Below the pieces are notes generated by a model. The model made no database searches and was not told the origin of the DNA. It worked only from the letters and a program-made list of their open reading frames with translations. This document shows, piece by piece, positions 15,766 to 24,030 of a stretch of 64,000 nucleotides of DNA (position 1 is the first letter of the stretch; the number at the start of each line of letters is the position of its first letter). The translations under genes were made by a program, and so were the position numbers. Source of the stretch: Rhodococcus sp. OK302 (GTDB lineage Bacteria > Actinomycetota > Actinomycetes > Mycobacteriales > Mycobacteriaceae); contig NZ_NPJZ01000002.1 of NCBI RefSeq assembly GCF_002245895.1, positions 558,001 through 622,000 of the forward strand, written 5' to 3'.

Positions 15766-16317
15766 TCAGGACCGAGCGCCGATCACGAGGTCAACGATCT
15801 TTTCGATATTGAGGGGCGGTTCGGTGTGCTGTGAAATTGCGGCGAGGCGGACCGGGGAGACCAAGGCTGCGAGGACGGTGTCGGCGTCGATGTCCTGTGC
15901 GATCTCGCCTCGCTCAATTCCGCGACGGATCATTTCGCCTGCGGCATCGAACCTATTGCGCCAGAACGCTTTTCTCGATGCCAGGACTTGTTCGTCATTG
16001 GTTGGCATGACGCCTGTTCGGGACAATGCAAGCCCCAGGGGGGTTGCCAGCCAATCTTGGAGGTGTGTCGCGAATTCGAGTAGATCGGTACGAATCGAGC
16101 CGGTGTCGGGAATGGTCAATCCCGACGCCGTGAACTCGTTGAGAGCGTCGATGATCACGGCGTCGACGGTTTTCCATCGACGGTAGATCGAGGTCGGGTG
16201 CACATCGGCGTCGGCAGCAATAGCTGCGATCGTCACCGACTCGGGTCCGAGTGCCGCAACCTGGCGGACCGTGGCGTTGATAACGGCCACACGTACGGCG
16301 ACACCTCGTTGCTTCAT
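15766..16317 (-). CDS. TetR-family regulator
   Basis: A 183-aa protein with an N-terminal helix-turn-helix (AVINATVRQVAALGPESVTI, AADADVHPTSIYRRWKTVDA) and a TetR_C-type ligand domain. It is divergent from a tiny membrane peptide. A 35-bp palindrome stands in between and is the likely operator. The whole arrangement repeats the TetR/peptide pair at 4544-5320, although the two regulators are not close to each other in sequence. Confidence 0.9.
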   Translation of the reverse strand: MKQRGVAVRVAVINATVRQVAALGPESVTIAAIAADADVHPTSIYRRWKTVDAVIIDALNEFTASGLTIPDTGSIRTDLLEFATHLQDWLATPLGLALSRTGVMPTNDEQVLASRKAFWRNRFDAAGEMIRRGIERGEIAQDIDADTVLAALVSPVRLAAISQHTEPPLNIEKIVDLVIGARS

Positions 16318-16345
16318 GTCTCACATTCTGCCAAGTCATAGGCCG

Positions 16346-16380
16346 CGAAAATATCGCAACTTGCTGTTGCTATATTTTCG
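16346..16380. promoter_or_regulatory. Probable TetR operator
   Basis: CGAAAATATCGCAAC (16346-16360) and GTTGCTATATTTTCG (16366-16380) are inverted repeats with one mismatch around a 5-nt centre. They are placed between the TetR gene start (16317) and the divergent peptide gene (16416). The AT-rich arms would also contain promoter elements. Confidence 0.85.
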
Positions 16381-16415
16381 ATAGAGGAAGTTTTCGAATG
16401 GAGAAGGAGTTTGAC

Positions 16416-16517
16416 GTGGTCGTTTTCTTCGAGGTGCTCTTCGTTCTTGCATCTATCGCGATGCTTTGGTTCGCGGCATACGTTGTCTATCGGTTGGTTA
16501 CTGACGAACGCAGGTGA
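16416..16517 (+). CDS. 33-aa single-pass membrane peptide next to TetR
   Basis: GTG 16416 has GAGAAGGAG ending 6 nt upstream. One membrane segment is followed by AAYVVYRLVTDERR, matching GYVVYRLVTDG of the peptide at 5222-5320. An in-frame ATG at 16398 lies before the ribosome site and is less likely. Its stop overlaps the ATG of the next small frame. The repeated pairing with TetR regulators suggests a conserved unit. Function unknown. Confidence 0.6.
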   Translation: MVVFFEVLFVLASIAMLWFAAYVVYRLVTDERR

Positions 16518-16624
16518 TGTCGATGCCCGACTTGCGCAGTGATCTCGCAGATTGTGTCGCTGGGGTTGAATCTGAACGCCGCTCTGCAGCGCAGTTGGCC
16601 GATCATCTCGGCGAAGGCGAGTGA
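16517..16624 (+). CDS. 35-aa peptide coupled to the membrane peptide
   Basis: ATG 16517 overlaps the stop of the membrane peptide gene (TGATG). It encodes a soluble 35-residue peptide (MSMPDLRSDLADCVAGVESE, ending HLGEGE). It may be a real coupled gene or the truncated start of a larger lost gene, since the dispersed repeat begins 17 nt after its stop. No family was recognised. Confidence 0.35.
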   Translation: MSMPDLRSDLADCVAGVESERRSAAQLADHLGEGE

Positions 16625-16640
16625 GGCGTCCGGTCGTCCG

Positions 16641-16690
16641 TTTGGTCGATGGTCAAAATGCACAACCAAACCCGCAGGAGGACGCTCAGC
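16641..16690 (-). repeat. Dispersed repeat copy 3
   Basis: Contains TTTGGTCGATGGTCAAAATG, then CACAACCAAACCCGCAGGAG. The extended part GACGCTCAGC is shared with copies 4 and 6. Confidence 0.85.
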
Positions 16691-16862
16691 CAGCTTTTGG
16701 TTCGTATCGACAAGCCCTGCGATTTCAGAGAAGGGCGGCGCCTAGAGAAGGCCGTGCACAAATCATGAATGAGCCGTTGGATGCCGGGAATCGTCTGAAT
16801 CTCGACAGGTAGCGTCGAGGGGGAATGCTGCGTAAACATATGGCTCATTGTGAAGGGGCGGA

Positions 16863-17375
16863 ATGACTGACACCCGTAAGGCGATACTGGCAGGCGGATG
16901 TTTCTGGGGTATGGAGGACCTGATCCGCCAGCAGTCGGGAGTGATCGCGACGCGAGTTGGCTATACCGGTGGGCAAAATGATCGGCCGACCTATCGCAAC
17001 CATCCGGGGCACGCGGAGGCCGTCGAGATCGTCTACAACGCTGCGCAAACGGACTACCGGGCGCTGTTGGAGTTCTTCTTCCAGATTCACGATCCGACGA
17101 CACTGAACTACCAGGGCCGCGACTTCGGATCCAGTTATAGGTCGGCGATCTTCTATCTCGACGACGATCAGAAGCGGGTCGCGCTGGGCACCATCGTCGA
17201 TGTCGAGGACTCACGTCTGTGGCCCGGCAAGGTAGTCACCGAGTTGACCCCCGCCGGGACCTTCGGGGAGGCGGAGGCCGAGCATCAGGACTATCTGCAG
17301 CATTACCCGGATGGCTATACCTGCCACTTCCCGCGGTCTAACTGGAAGTTTCCGAGGAATCGAACCACCGCCTGA
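16863..17375 (+). CDS. msrA: Peptide methionine-S-sulfoxide reductase
   Basis: A 170-aa MsrA. The catalytic motif [10 protein letters not shown] is at residues 11-20 with the active-site Cys in [30 protein letters not shown] and the later [21 protein letters not shown] are family hallmarks. It reduces methionine-S-sulfoxide in oxidised proteins, with thioredoxin as reductant. GAAGGGGCGG precedes ATG 16863. A monocistronic gene, followed at once by dispersed repeat copy 4. Confidence 0.96.
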   Translation: MTDTRKAILAGGCFWGMEDLIRQQSGVIATRVGYTGGQNDRPTYRNHPGHAEAVEIVYNAAQTDYRALLEFFFQIHDPTTLNYQGRDFGSSYRSAIFYLDDDQKRVALGTIVDVEDSRLWPGKVVTELTPAGTFGEAEAEHQDYLQHYPDGYTCHFPRSNWKFPRNRTTA

Positions 17376-17383
17376 AAATCATC

Positions 17384-17441
17384 TGTTTTGTCGATGGTCA
17401 AAACGCACACCGAAACCCGCAGGAAGACGCTCAGCGGGTTT
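17384..17441 (-). repeat. Dispersed repeat copy 4
   Basis: TGTTTTGTCGATGGTCAAAA is followed by CGCACACCGAAACCCGCAGG and AAGACGCTCAGCGGGTTT. It starts 9 nt after the msrA stop. Confidence 0.85.
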
Positions 17442-17556
17442 TTGGTCTGCCGGTCTGATACGAGGATCCGTCAAAGCTGCAACGGGCCTACATTCGCGTT
17501 TCCACGGACTCTGCCGGTACGGGGCGAACCTATCCATCGTAGACCCGGTCCGAGCG

Positions 17557-18078
17557 TCAACGCCCAAAGAATGGGCAGAGAGTGGAAGTAGCGGCTGCGT
17601 CCACGATCTCCAGTCCTCCTGGCCCTTCCATCAGGCTCCCGATTTCGCTTCCGAATTCGGGATCTGTCGTGTGCTGGAGGCAGTAGTCGTAGCCTGTCGC
17701 AACCAATTTCGATGTTTGGTCTGCGGCCGGGGAGGAGCTGGGCTGCGGGAAGAGGTCGAATACAGGGAGCGAGCAAACCCGTTCGAAGTAGATTCGTTCG
17801 CCATCCTGGATATCTGTTCGCGGGATGGTCAGGAACGCGGTCAGCGTCTGATCGAGGCTGGCGGGTTCGAACCCTAGCGAACACCCGTTACCGCCGTAGT
17901 CGGCACCGGGCACGAAGGTTACTGGCGCCGGCCCGGTGGGGATCGACATTTCGACCCTGACCTCCCGTGAACTCGCCGACGGTTCCGAGGGATTCGTCTG
18001 CTCTGCTGGTTTTCCGCACGCACCCGCAGTAATGCAGGCGGCAATTCCGAAAACGATGACGAAAGAAGGTGCCCGCAT
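17557..18078 (-). CDS. Lipoprotein, DUF3558-like
   Basis: A 173-aa lipoprotein with signal peptide and lipobox ITAGAC near residues 17-22, followed by a Ser/Pro-rich linker. The Cys residues (GGNGCSLGF, ERVCSLP, YDYCLQH, TLCPFF) suggest a disulphide-stabilised domain of the kind seen in DUF3558 lipoproteins of actinobacteria. The start is ATG 18078, or the GTG just before it. Function unknown; it is anchored to the outer face of the cytoplasmic membrane. Confidence 0.75.
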   Translation of the reverse strand: MRAPSFVIVFGIAACITAGACGKPAEQTNPSEPSASSREVRVEMSIPTGPAPVTFVPGADYGGNGCSLGFEPASLDQTLTAFLTIPRTDIQDGERIYFERVCSLPVFDLFPQPSSSPAADQTSKLVATGYDYCLQHTTDPEFGSEIGSLMEGPGGLEIVDAAATSTLCPFFGR

Positions 18079-18211
18079 CACTTCAGTGTTCCACCCCGTG
18101 TCTGAGGGCGGAACGCACAGTGACCTGATGTTCTCGCCAAACTGCGAGCGTTTGGCGGGGACTTCTCATTCCAGGGCGGCACGAGCGACGCAGATGCGCG
18201 TTTGCCAGAAT

Positions 18212-18258
18212 CCGCCGATGGTCAAAACGCACACCAAAACCCGCAGGAGTCCTCTCAG
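18212..18258 (-). repeat. Dispersed repeat copy 5
   Basis: CCGATGGTCAAAACGCACAC then CAAAACCCGCAGGAG. Same orientation as the rest, upstream of the methyltransferase gene. Confidence 0.85.
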
Positions 18259-18335
18259 GACGAGTGACGTGCTTGGCGCCGAATTGATCCAATTCGACCA
18301 GCGACTGGACCCGAATCGCTTGTTACGGTTATGGC

Positions 18336-18956
18336 GTGATCGCTGAGAAACAGTCCCGCTGGAATCACAACATTCACTACCACCGATTGATCCTTGATGC
18401 TGTGCCCGGTCATGCGTGTACCGCGCTTGATGTCGGTACGGGAAACGGTTTGCTTGCAGTCGATTTACGGCAAAAGGTTCCTGCGGTGACGGGCATTGAC
18501 CGTGAAGAGACAGTGCTGGAATCTGCCCGGCAAGAGCACGATGACATTGATTGGGTTCTCGGAGACGTGATGGAGTATCCATTCACCGGCACGTTCGACG
18601 TGGTCGCCTCGGTGGCGACTTTGCATCACATGTTGGATCTACACGCGACGCTTCGTCGCCTCGCCGAATTGACTTCGCCTGGTGGTGTTCTCGTGATTGT
18701 GGGCCTTGCGCGTCCAACGCGTCCGGCTGATTTCGCATTGGATCTGGTTGGGGTTGTCCAGCACAGATGGCTATCGTGGCGACGGAACTATTGGGAACAC
18801 AGCGCGCCGACAGTCTGGCCGCCACCCCACTCGTACGCCGAGGTTCGGCGGTGCGCCGCTGCCCAGCTACCGGGCATGTATTGGAGGAAGCTACCAATGT
18901 TCCGCTACGCGTTGACCTGGCACAAACCAGGGACCCTAGCCACGTCGTTTAAGTAG
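18336..18956 (+). CDS. Class I SAM-dependent methyltransferase
   Basis: A 206-aa protein with the SAM-binding motif I ALDVGTGNGLLAVDL at about residues 29-43, an acidic motif II residue in GIDREE, and motif III/IV around GDVMEYPFTGTFDVVAS. LTSPGGVLVIVGL is a typical post-motif strand. The substrate is unknown. The GTG start at 18336 has no clear ribosome site. Confidence 0.88.
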   Translation: MIAEKQSRWNHNIHYHRLILDAVPGHACTALDVGTGNGLLAVDLRQKVPAVTGIDREETVLESARQEHDDIDWVLGDVMEYPFTGTFDVVASVATLHHMLDLHATLRRLAELTSPGGVLVIVGLARPTRPADFALDLVGVVQHRWLSWRRNYWEHSAPTVWPPPHSYAEVRRCAAAQLPGMYWRKLPMFRYALTWHKPGTLATSFK

Positions 18957-19070
18957 TCGGGGCGCTGCTTGCAGCGTTGCCGGCTACCGGCCATGTTCGT
19001 CGATCCAGGTTGGCGGTACGGGTTGGAATCTCGTACGGCGAGAACGCACGCTCGATTCCGACTAGATCGT

Positions 19071-20072
19071 CTATGTGGTGGTGGATTCCAGAGCGAGTAA
19101 CTCTCCAGCCACCAGGTAAGTGTTGATTGCACAGAGTTCAGCCTCGTGGAGACCGATAGTTGAATGCAGTCCCTTGTTGGCGAGCTTGTCGAGTGCCGTG
19201 AATCGCGTGTAGGCGGTTTCGACGGTTGTTATCAATGTCTCGGCGACGGTGTCGCTTGCGCTCTGCCGTTTGATGTATTCGAAAATTCGGTTGCGGTAAG
19301 CCTCGTCGCCGAGCGAGTTCCCAGACTCGCTCTTTGCTTTTGCTTCGCCCGGAAGTAGATGATCCGCAACTGATTTCAGTATCCGCCGGCATGTCACTGC
19401 AGCCTGAGCAAGGTCTTCGGACGACGACTTGCTGTCCGGGTCACTCTGGGCCGCTTCTCTCAAGCGTCTGTGTGCCGAGGAGAATTGATCGAGGACTTCG
19501 GGGACCTTCTCAGCAAGGATTGCGTCGACTCGGGATCGAAATCGCTCGAAAATTCTCTCATTCACGTTCGTGAATTCAAGTTGCCGCTCCATACGGCACA
19601 GATTCGAGAACAGGAGGTGACGAACTCGCTCCCGGACTCCGCGAGCGAATGTCAGCTGCTGGAAGGCATTACCACCGTCGTCTGCATGCTCTAGTCCTAC
19701 GATCATGATGTCCAAATCGCTCAAGCCGTGTGAAAGTATCTTGTCGGTGTTCGGTCCCTCCTTAATCACTCGATTACCGAAATACCGCGTGAGTGCGGCC
19801 TCGTGCGGTCCGTCTTCCGACTTCCACACCTCTGGGTCGGCCATCAAGTTTCGTGTGTTCTCAGCGTTCGTCGCAGGTAAGCCACCTGATGGGGAAAGCT
19901 CGTTGCCGAGATAGACCGCGAGTTCTGTCTCGCCGAGAAGGGATGCCATGCGTGCTACTCGTCGGGCAGTGACGTCGACCGGTCGATCGTCGATCTCGTC
20001 GAGAGCCTTGCGAACCAAGCGCAATAGATCTGAGCTACCGAACTCGTCACGAGAAAATCCATCAGTGTGCAC
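19071..20072 (-). CDS. AbiTii-like protein, putative phage-defence factor
   Basis: A 333-aa soluble protein. The first 60 residues (LLRLVRKALDEIDDRPVDVT, RMASLLGETELAVYLGNEL) resemble the AbiTii N-terminal domain of abortive-infection proteins. The C-terminal end (LANKGLHSTIGLHEAELCAI, YLVAGELLALE) resembles the end of the same protein class. This is a remembered pattern, not a search result. It stands alone on the minus strand. The small insert KSSSEDLA is polar. It may act by growth arrest on phage infection. Confidence 0.6.
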   Translation of the reverse strand: MHTDGFSRDEFGSSDLLRLVRKALDEIDDRPVDVTARRVARMASLLGETELAVYLGNELSPSGGLPATNAENTRNLMADPEVWKSEDGPHEAALTRYFGNRVIKEGPNTDKILSHGLSDLDIMIVGLEHADDGGNAFQQLTFARGVRERVRHLLFSNLCRMERQLEFTNVNERIFERFRSRVDAILAEKVPEVLDQFSSAHRRLREAAQSDPDSKSSSEDLAQAAVTCRRILKSVADHLLPGEAKAKSESGNSLGDEAYRNRIFEYIKRQSASDTVAETLITTVETAYTRFTALDKLANKGLHSTIGLHEAELCAINTYLVAGELLALESTTT

Positions 20073-20434
20073 TGGATGATGTTACCCAACACGGGTATTA
20101 AACCCGTCGCCCCGAGAATCTTCCGTTTTGTCGATTGTCAAAATGCACACCCGAACCCGGAGAACGCCGCTCAGCGGGTAGGCCGAATCTGGGGACCGGA
20201 CGCTAGAGTGCAGGTGTCCGCCGACGCTTCTGCGCGGTTTCGACATTCGCCTGGTAGCGGTTCAAAGAACCGCAAGGCCCGCTGCGCAAATCTCTGACAC
20301 TGGCACAGCCGCGCAAGGTGGCCACGGCAAACGACGAGAACATTACGGCCTCGATTCCCGGACGCTCGCCCCAACACACGGTTTCAGCGGCGCGCCCACG
20401 CAAACTCCCCATCCACCGAGAGGAACCAAAAACG
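20073..20434. other. Intergenic region with dispersed repeat copy 6
   Basis: No gene was seen other than the repeat at 20123-20180. Short, spaced open frames have no ribosome sites. Confidence 0.4.
20123..20180 (-). repeat. Dispersed repeat copy 6
   Basis: CGTTTTGTCGATTGTCAAAA, then TGCACACCCGAACCCGGAGA and ACGCCGCTCAGCGGGTAG. This is the most diverged copy. Confidence 0.75.
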
Positions 20435-20566
20435 ATGCACAACAACGTGGTCGATGCAGACAGAGGGTTGACCGAATCCGACTTCATCACGGTTGCAGGG
20501 TTGATCCTGGCCGCGGTGACGATTGCCAGAGTCCGGCGCGGCCGGCGATCGAGCATCGAATCCTGA
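20435..20566 (+). CDS. Small hypothetical protein, 43 aa
   Basis: ATG 20435 follows GAGAGGAACC. It encodes an acidic N-terminus (MHNNVVDADRGLTESDF), one hydrophobic helix (VAGLILAAVTIARV) and a basic end (RRGRRSS). It could be a small membrane-associated protein. No family was recognised. Confidence 0.4.
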   Translation: MHNNVVDADRGLTESDFITVAGLILAAVTIARVRRGRRSSIES

Positions 20567-20655
20567 GCTGGTACCTCGTTCGTCAGATGTAGTACTGCAG
20601 ATGGATGTGCAGTCGAGTACCTGCTGATTGACTCTCTCCCGGAAGGGAGTCGTCA

Positions 20656-21450
20656 ATGAGTAGGTCCGTCAACCGAAGCCGCTGGTCGATCGTTGCGTTG
20701 TCATGCGCCGGAGCGGCATTGGTGGCCGCGTTCGTTCTGGGCCCGGCCGCGTTGTTACGCGGACGCTATCCGCAGTTCCAGGATCAATCCGTCATGAGTG
20801 AGCTGCTCGGCCGCGGCTTGGTCGACTACTGGGGTAGCGGAGTCCGCACCTATCCTCCCGGCTTGGCGGAGATGGTGGACTACTGGTTCGAGTGGCACGC
20901 GATCAAGATCGTCATCTCGGTGCTGCTGACCGCGGTTCTGGGTCTGCTCGCGGCGACTCTGTGGCGGCGATCTCTGACGGCCGGCGTAGGTTGCGTGGTC
21001 GCGGCGGCCACTACGACTGTGCTGTCATTGTTTTCGGTGTTTGTGGCTGTGCTCAACATCCAGTCGACGGTCGCACCCGTAGTAGTGCTGCTTCCGATGC
21101 TCTCCGCTGACAACGCGGACGGGCAGACAGCGCAGTCTCTGATCGAGAACGGTGTGCAGAGCGGAGACTCCAGGCCGCCACTGCTTGAGTTGCTCACACA
21201 GGTCGAGCACTACAACTGGGCGGTGATTGTCGCTACCGCCGTGGTGATCGCTGTAGTCGCTACCGGAACCGTCATCGCCTTCCGACGCTACAGATCGTCG
21301 GACACGACAGACGGTGCCCACCGTCGGGTGTTCGTCGCCCTCGGATCGCTCGGTGCTGTGATGACCATTGCGATGGCGCTGCTGTTCGTCGCGGCCGTCG
21401 TTGCGGTCGTAGATCCAGGAGAAGCCCTGCTCGGCGCGGTCGGCCTGTGA
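20656..21450 (+). CDS. Membrane protein, about five membrane segments
   Basis: A 264-aa protein. Hydrophobic segments lie near residues 12-34, 85-105, 108-135, 190-210 and 228-250. An extracytoplasmic loop with TYPPGLAEMVDYWFEWH follows the first segment. No enzymatic motif. GGAAGGGAG precedes the ATG. Function unknown; the same type of protein is seen in Rhodococcus and relatives. A resolvase relic follows at the stop codon. Confidence 0.75.
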   Translation: MSRSVNRSRWSIVALSCAGAALVAAFVLGPAALLRGRYPQFQDQSVMSELLGRGLVDYWGSGVRTYPPGLAEMVDYWFEWHAIKIVISVLLTAVLGLLAATLWRRSLTAGVGCVVAAATTTVLSLFSVFVAVLNIQSTVAPVVVLLPMLSADNADGQTAQSLIENGVQSGDSRPPLLELLTQVEHYNWAVIVATAVVIAVVATGTVIAFRRYRSSDTTDGAHRRVFVALGSLGAVMTIAMALLFVAAVVAVVDPGEALLGAVGL

Positions 21451-21489
21451 CTCTCAACGATTCGGTAACGAAAGGTCGCCGGAACGCGC

Positions 21490-21839
21490 CACTCGGACGA
21501 TCATTGCCGCACCTACTGGAAACGGTTGCCCGCCTGGAAGCGGACGGAATCGGGTTCACTTCACTTACCGAAGAAATCAACACCACAACACCCGGCGGCC
21601 GGCTGATCTTCACCATCTTTGCCGCCCTTGCAGAGTTTGAACGAAATCTGCTGCGGGAGAGGACGTTCGCGGGGTTGGAAGCGGCGCGACGGCAGGGCCG
21701 TAACGGTGGTCGCCCCCCGGCGCTCGACGACAAGCAGAAGGCGATCGCCCGCAAGATGAAAGGTGCGGGAGTCTCGATGACTGCGATTGCCGGCACGCTC
21801 GGCGTCGCCCGATCAACCCTGTACCGCAACGTCAGTTAG
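21490..21839 (+). pseudogene. Resolvase relic 3: C-terminal two thirds
   Basis: Homology begins at LGRSLPHLLETVARL and runs through GRLIFTIFAALAEFERNLL, the hinge GRNGGRPPALDDKQKA and the HTH end LGVARSTLYRNVS. The catalytic serine domain is missing. The open frame reaches back to 21447 over the stop of the membrane protein, but that part has no homology. Confidence 0.85.
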
Positions 21840-21940
21840 ACGGTTGGTGCACAGCGCTTCTGATCACGGAATGTCAGAAGACGGCTGCACGCGATGCTGA
21901 AAACGCAGGTCACCGTGCAGTCGTCTTCTGAAACTGACAG
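21840..21940. repeat. 3' flank of resolvase relic, 100-bp repeat
   Basis: The stretch with TGTCAGAAGACGGCTGCACG, GATGCTGAAAACGCAGGTCA and GTGCAGTCGTCTTCTGA recurs almost unchanged at 24028-24126 after relic 5. A shorter version follows relic 4 at 22470-22520. Its own ends are inverted (TCAGAAGACGGCTGCAC with GTGCAGTCGTCTTCTGA, one extra base), as expected for a Tn3-type end or recombination site. Confidence 0.8.
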
Positions 21941-21973
21941 CCTCGGCAGGAATCAGGGGTCGATTCAGGGCAG

Positions 21974-22020
21974 ACCAATGGTGGTTGGACTTCGTGTCAC
22001 CGTGTCCAACCACCATTGGT
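21974..22020. terminator. Perfect 17-bp hairpin
   Basis: ACCAATGGTGGTTGGAC at 21974-21990 and GTCCAACCACCATTGGT at 22004-22020 are perfect inverted repeats with a 13-nt loop. There is no T-run after it. It may serve as a bidirectional transcription stop for the minus-strand gene at 22058, or be a structured recombination site. Confidence 0.6.
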
Positions 22021-22057
22021 TAACAACGCACCTGGTTGAATCTATTTGAGTACGTCG

Positions 22058-22267
22058 CTACCACCTCGCGTTGCTGCCGTACTTGCGAGCAACATAGAGC
22101 GAGCGGGCCATTAGACCTACGAGGGCGAATGCGATTGGGAGCGTTATAGCGGTGGGTGTGTACATGTCCGCAAAGATTGCGAGTGCACCCACTACAAGCA
22201 GAACCACCGCGAGAACGACTGAAAAGAATCTGATGATCCTCAGTTCGCGATCATGATGCGTAGAAAT
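22058..22267 (-). CDS. Small two-segment membrane protein, possible ATT start
   Basis: About 69 residues: a basic start (STHHDRELRIIRFF), two membrane segments (VVLAVVLLVVGALAIFADMY and TLPIAFALVGLMARSL) and a basic end (YVARKYGSNARW). A strong GTGGAGGAG lies 5 nt before an ATT at 22267, so ATT may be the start codon. The frame is open further to a TTG at 22327, but that start lies inside a resolvase relic on the other strand. The relic may have replaced the original upstream region. Confidence 0.5.
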   Translation of the reverse strand: MSTHHDRELRIIRFFSVVLAVVLLVVGALAIFADMYTPTAITLPIAFALVGLMARSLYVARKYGSNARW

Positions 22268-22318
22268 GGCAACTCCTCCACTGGTTACTTCGGTGCGGAT
22301 GTTGTTGTGGGAAGCGGC

Positions 22319-22471
22319 AAAAAGCAAGGGCGCACAGGTGGTCGACCGCCTGTGCTCGATGAGAAACAGAAGGCAATCGCCCGCAAGATGAAAGGTGCCG
22401 GCGTCTCTATGACCGCCATAGCCGACACCCTCGGAGTCGCCCGATCAACCCTGTACCGCAACGTCAGTTAG
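22319..22471 (+). pseudogene. Resolvase relic 4: hinge and HTH only
   Basis: KKQGRTGGRPPVLDEKQKAI through GVSMTAIADTLGVARSTLY. Only the last 50 residues of the resolvase remain, in frame with an unrelated upstream ATG at 22253. Confidence 0.85.
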
Positions 22472-22628
22472 ACGGTTTGTGCACAGTACTTCTGAACACG
22501 GAATGTCAGAAGGCGACCGTACTGATGAAGCGCGGCATGGCTCAACCGATGCCCCAACCAAGAAGTACCCGCATCACAATGGCAGCCGCGTGGAAATTCC
22601 CTGCGTGACTGCGTAATCCGCGAGCAGA

Positions 22629-23585
22629 TCAGCCCCCGAGAAACGGCGCCACAAACACACAAGGCACTGGGCGGGTGTTCTCCGGATCGAGGGCATTGAG
22701 CATATGACCTGTTGCCACCCTGGATGCTGCAAGTGCTAGATGTTCCGAGTAGTCCAGCGAACATCCATCCTGCACAACGATATTCGTGGCGTTAAGCGCT
22801 TCGACATATCCACTGGTGAATGGAAGTACCAACTGATCGTATCGGGTCATGATGTTCGTGTACGTCACCGTCGGTGTATAAGGCCCGACAACTCCGCTCT
22901 CGCCACCCGCCCATAACTTGGCCAGGAAATCCGAAGCCGGGAACCCTTGGGGGCAACCCGCACAGAAGGGAATCACCGTCCGCGCGTCATCGGGCGCAAG
23001 GTCAAGGATCCACTGTCCATCACCGTTCGGACCAGTCCCGAGAGTTCCCCTCCAGGCCGGACCCAGTGACACAAATTTATCCACAACGCGCGCTCCGCCA
23101 AGATATTTCACGTAATAACTGCCAACGAGGGTGCCCTCAGAAACGCCCACAATGCTGACCTTCTGTGCACCTGTGGCAGTGCGAACACGCTCGACGAATT
23201 CCCCAACCTCTGCGGCGCTGTCATCGAGTCGTCCCAGGCCCCCCACCGAATCGAACGGCGCCGGTAGGCTTGCGTTTTCCCCGAACGTCAGCGCAAAAAC
23301 GCAGTACCCCTCGTTGGCCAGTAGCGGTGAGATTGTGGTGAACATATTGAACCGGTTGGCACCCAATCCGTGTAGGAGAACCACAGGCTCTGGATGTGCG
23401 ACCGAAGGTACACAGTTCCAGTCATTGGAACCCGCTGCGGATCCGTACGGATCGCGGACAGAGTCCTGAACGAAGAGATCATAGGGAACGGGATACTGAG
23501 GCTCGGCCGTCGCGGTGGCGCTGGCTGAGCCGATCAGTAGTATCAGGCCAGCCAACACAACCAGCACGGATCGAAATCCCGACAT
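22629..23585 (-). CDS. Secreted lipase/esterase (alpha/beta hydrolase, class 2 lipase)
   Basis: A 318-aa exported hydrolase. The signal peptide occupies residues 1-28 (ending ATATAEP). The oxyanion region is VVLLHGLGANRFN, and the nucleophile elbow is GVSEGTLVG (G-x-S-x-G). A conserved Asp lies in TRYDQLVLP and a His in YSEHLALA, which fits the Ser-Asp-His triad of actinobacterial Lipase_2 enzymes. Cys residues probably form disulphides. It would hydrolyse acyl esters outside the cell. Confidence 0.9.
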   Translation of the reverse strand: MSGFRSVLVVLAGLILLIGSASATATAEPQYPVPYDLFVQDSVRDPYGSAAGSNDWNCVPSVAHPEPVVLLHGLGANRFNMFTTISPLLANEGYCVFALTFGENASLPAPFDSVGGLGRLDDSAAEVGEFVERVRTATGAQKVSIVGVSEGTLVGSYYVKYLGGARVVDKFVSLGPAWRGTLGTGPNGDGQWILDLAPDDARTVIPFCAGCPQGFPASDFLAKLWAGGESGVVGPYTPTVTYTNIMTRYDQLVLPFTSGYVEALNATNIVVQDGCSLDYSEHLALAASRVATGHMLNALDPENTRPVPCVFVAPFLGG

Positions 23586-23823
23586 CGCTTCCTCCGTAAA
23601 TAGCGGACAATTGACGTCACGCTAACTGCCTTTAGCGGACGATGCGGAGGAATGCTCAATATTTACATATGTCTGGACGGCGTGTCCTCCCCGGCGATGA
23701 ACGACCTCGGTCTCAACGGGTCAACGCACCGTTCGCTACGCCCACTATCGAATTCCAGCACAAGGGGCGGTCATGTATCTTGACTTCCAGATCGTATCTT
23801 GACTTCCAGATCTTGGCCACATA

Positions 23824-24030
23824 ATTGAACGAAATCTACTGAGGGAAAGGATATTTGCAGGTTTGGAAGCGGCGAGAAAGCAAGGACGTACTGGTGGTCG
23901 ACCGCCTGTGCTTGATGAGAAACAGAAGGCGATCCTCCGCAAGATGAAAGGTGCCGGCGTCTCTATGACCGCCATAGCCGACACCCTCGGAGTCGCCCGA
24001 TCAACCCTGTACCCGCAACGTCAGTTAGAC
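23824..24030 (+). pseudogene. Resolvase relic 5: C-terminal third, frameshifted at the end
   Basis: IERNLLRERIFAGLEAARKQ, then GRTGGRPPVLDEKQKA and LGVARSTLYP. An extra C in TACCCGCAACG shifts the frame just before the usual NVS ending. Upstream homology stops at 23824. A 100-bp flank identical to that of relic 3 follows, then the IS5 element. Confidence 0.85.
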
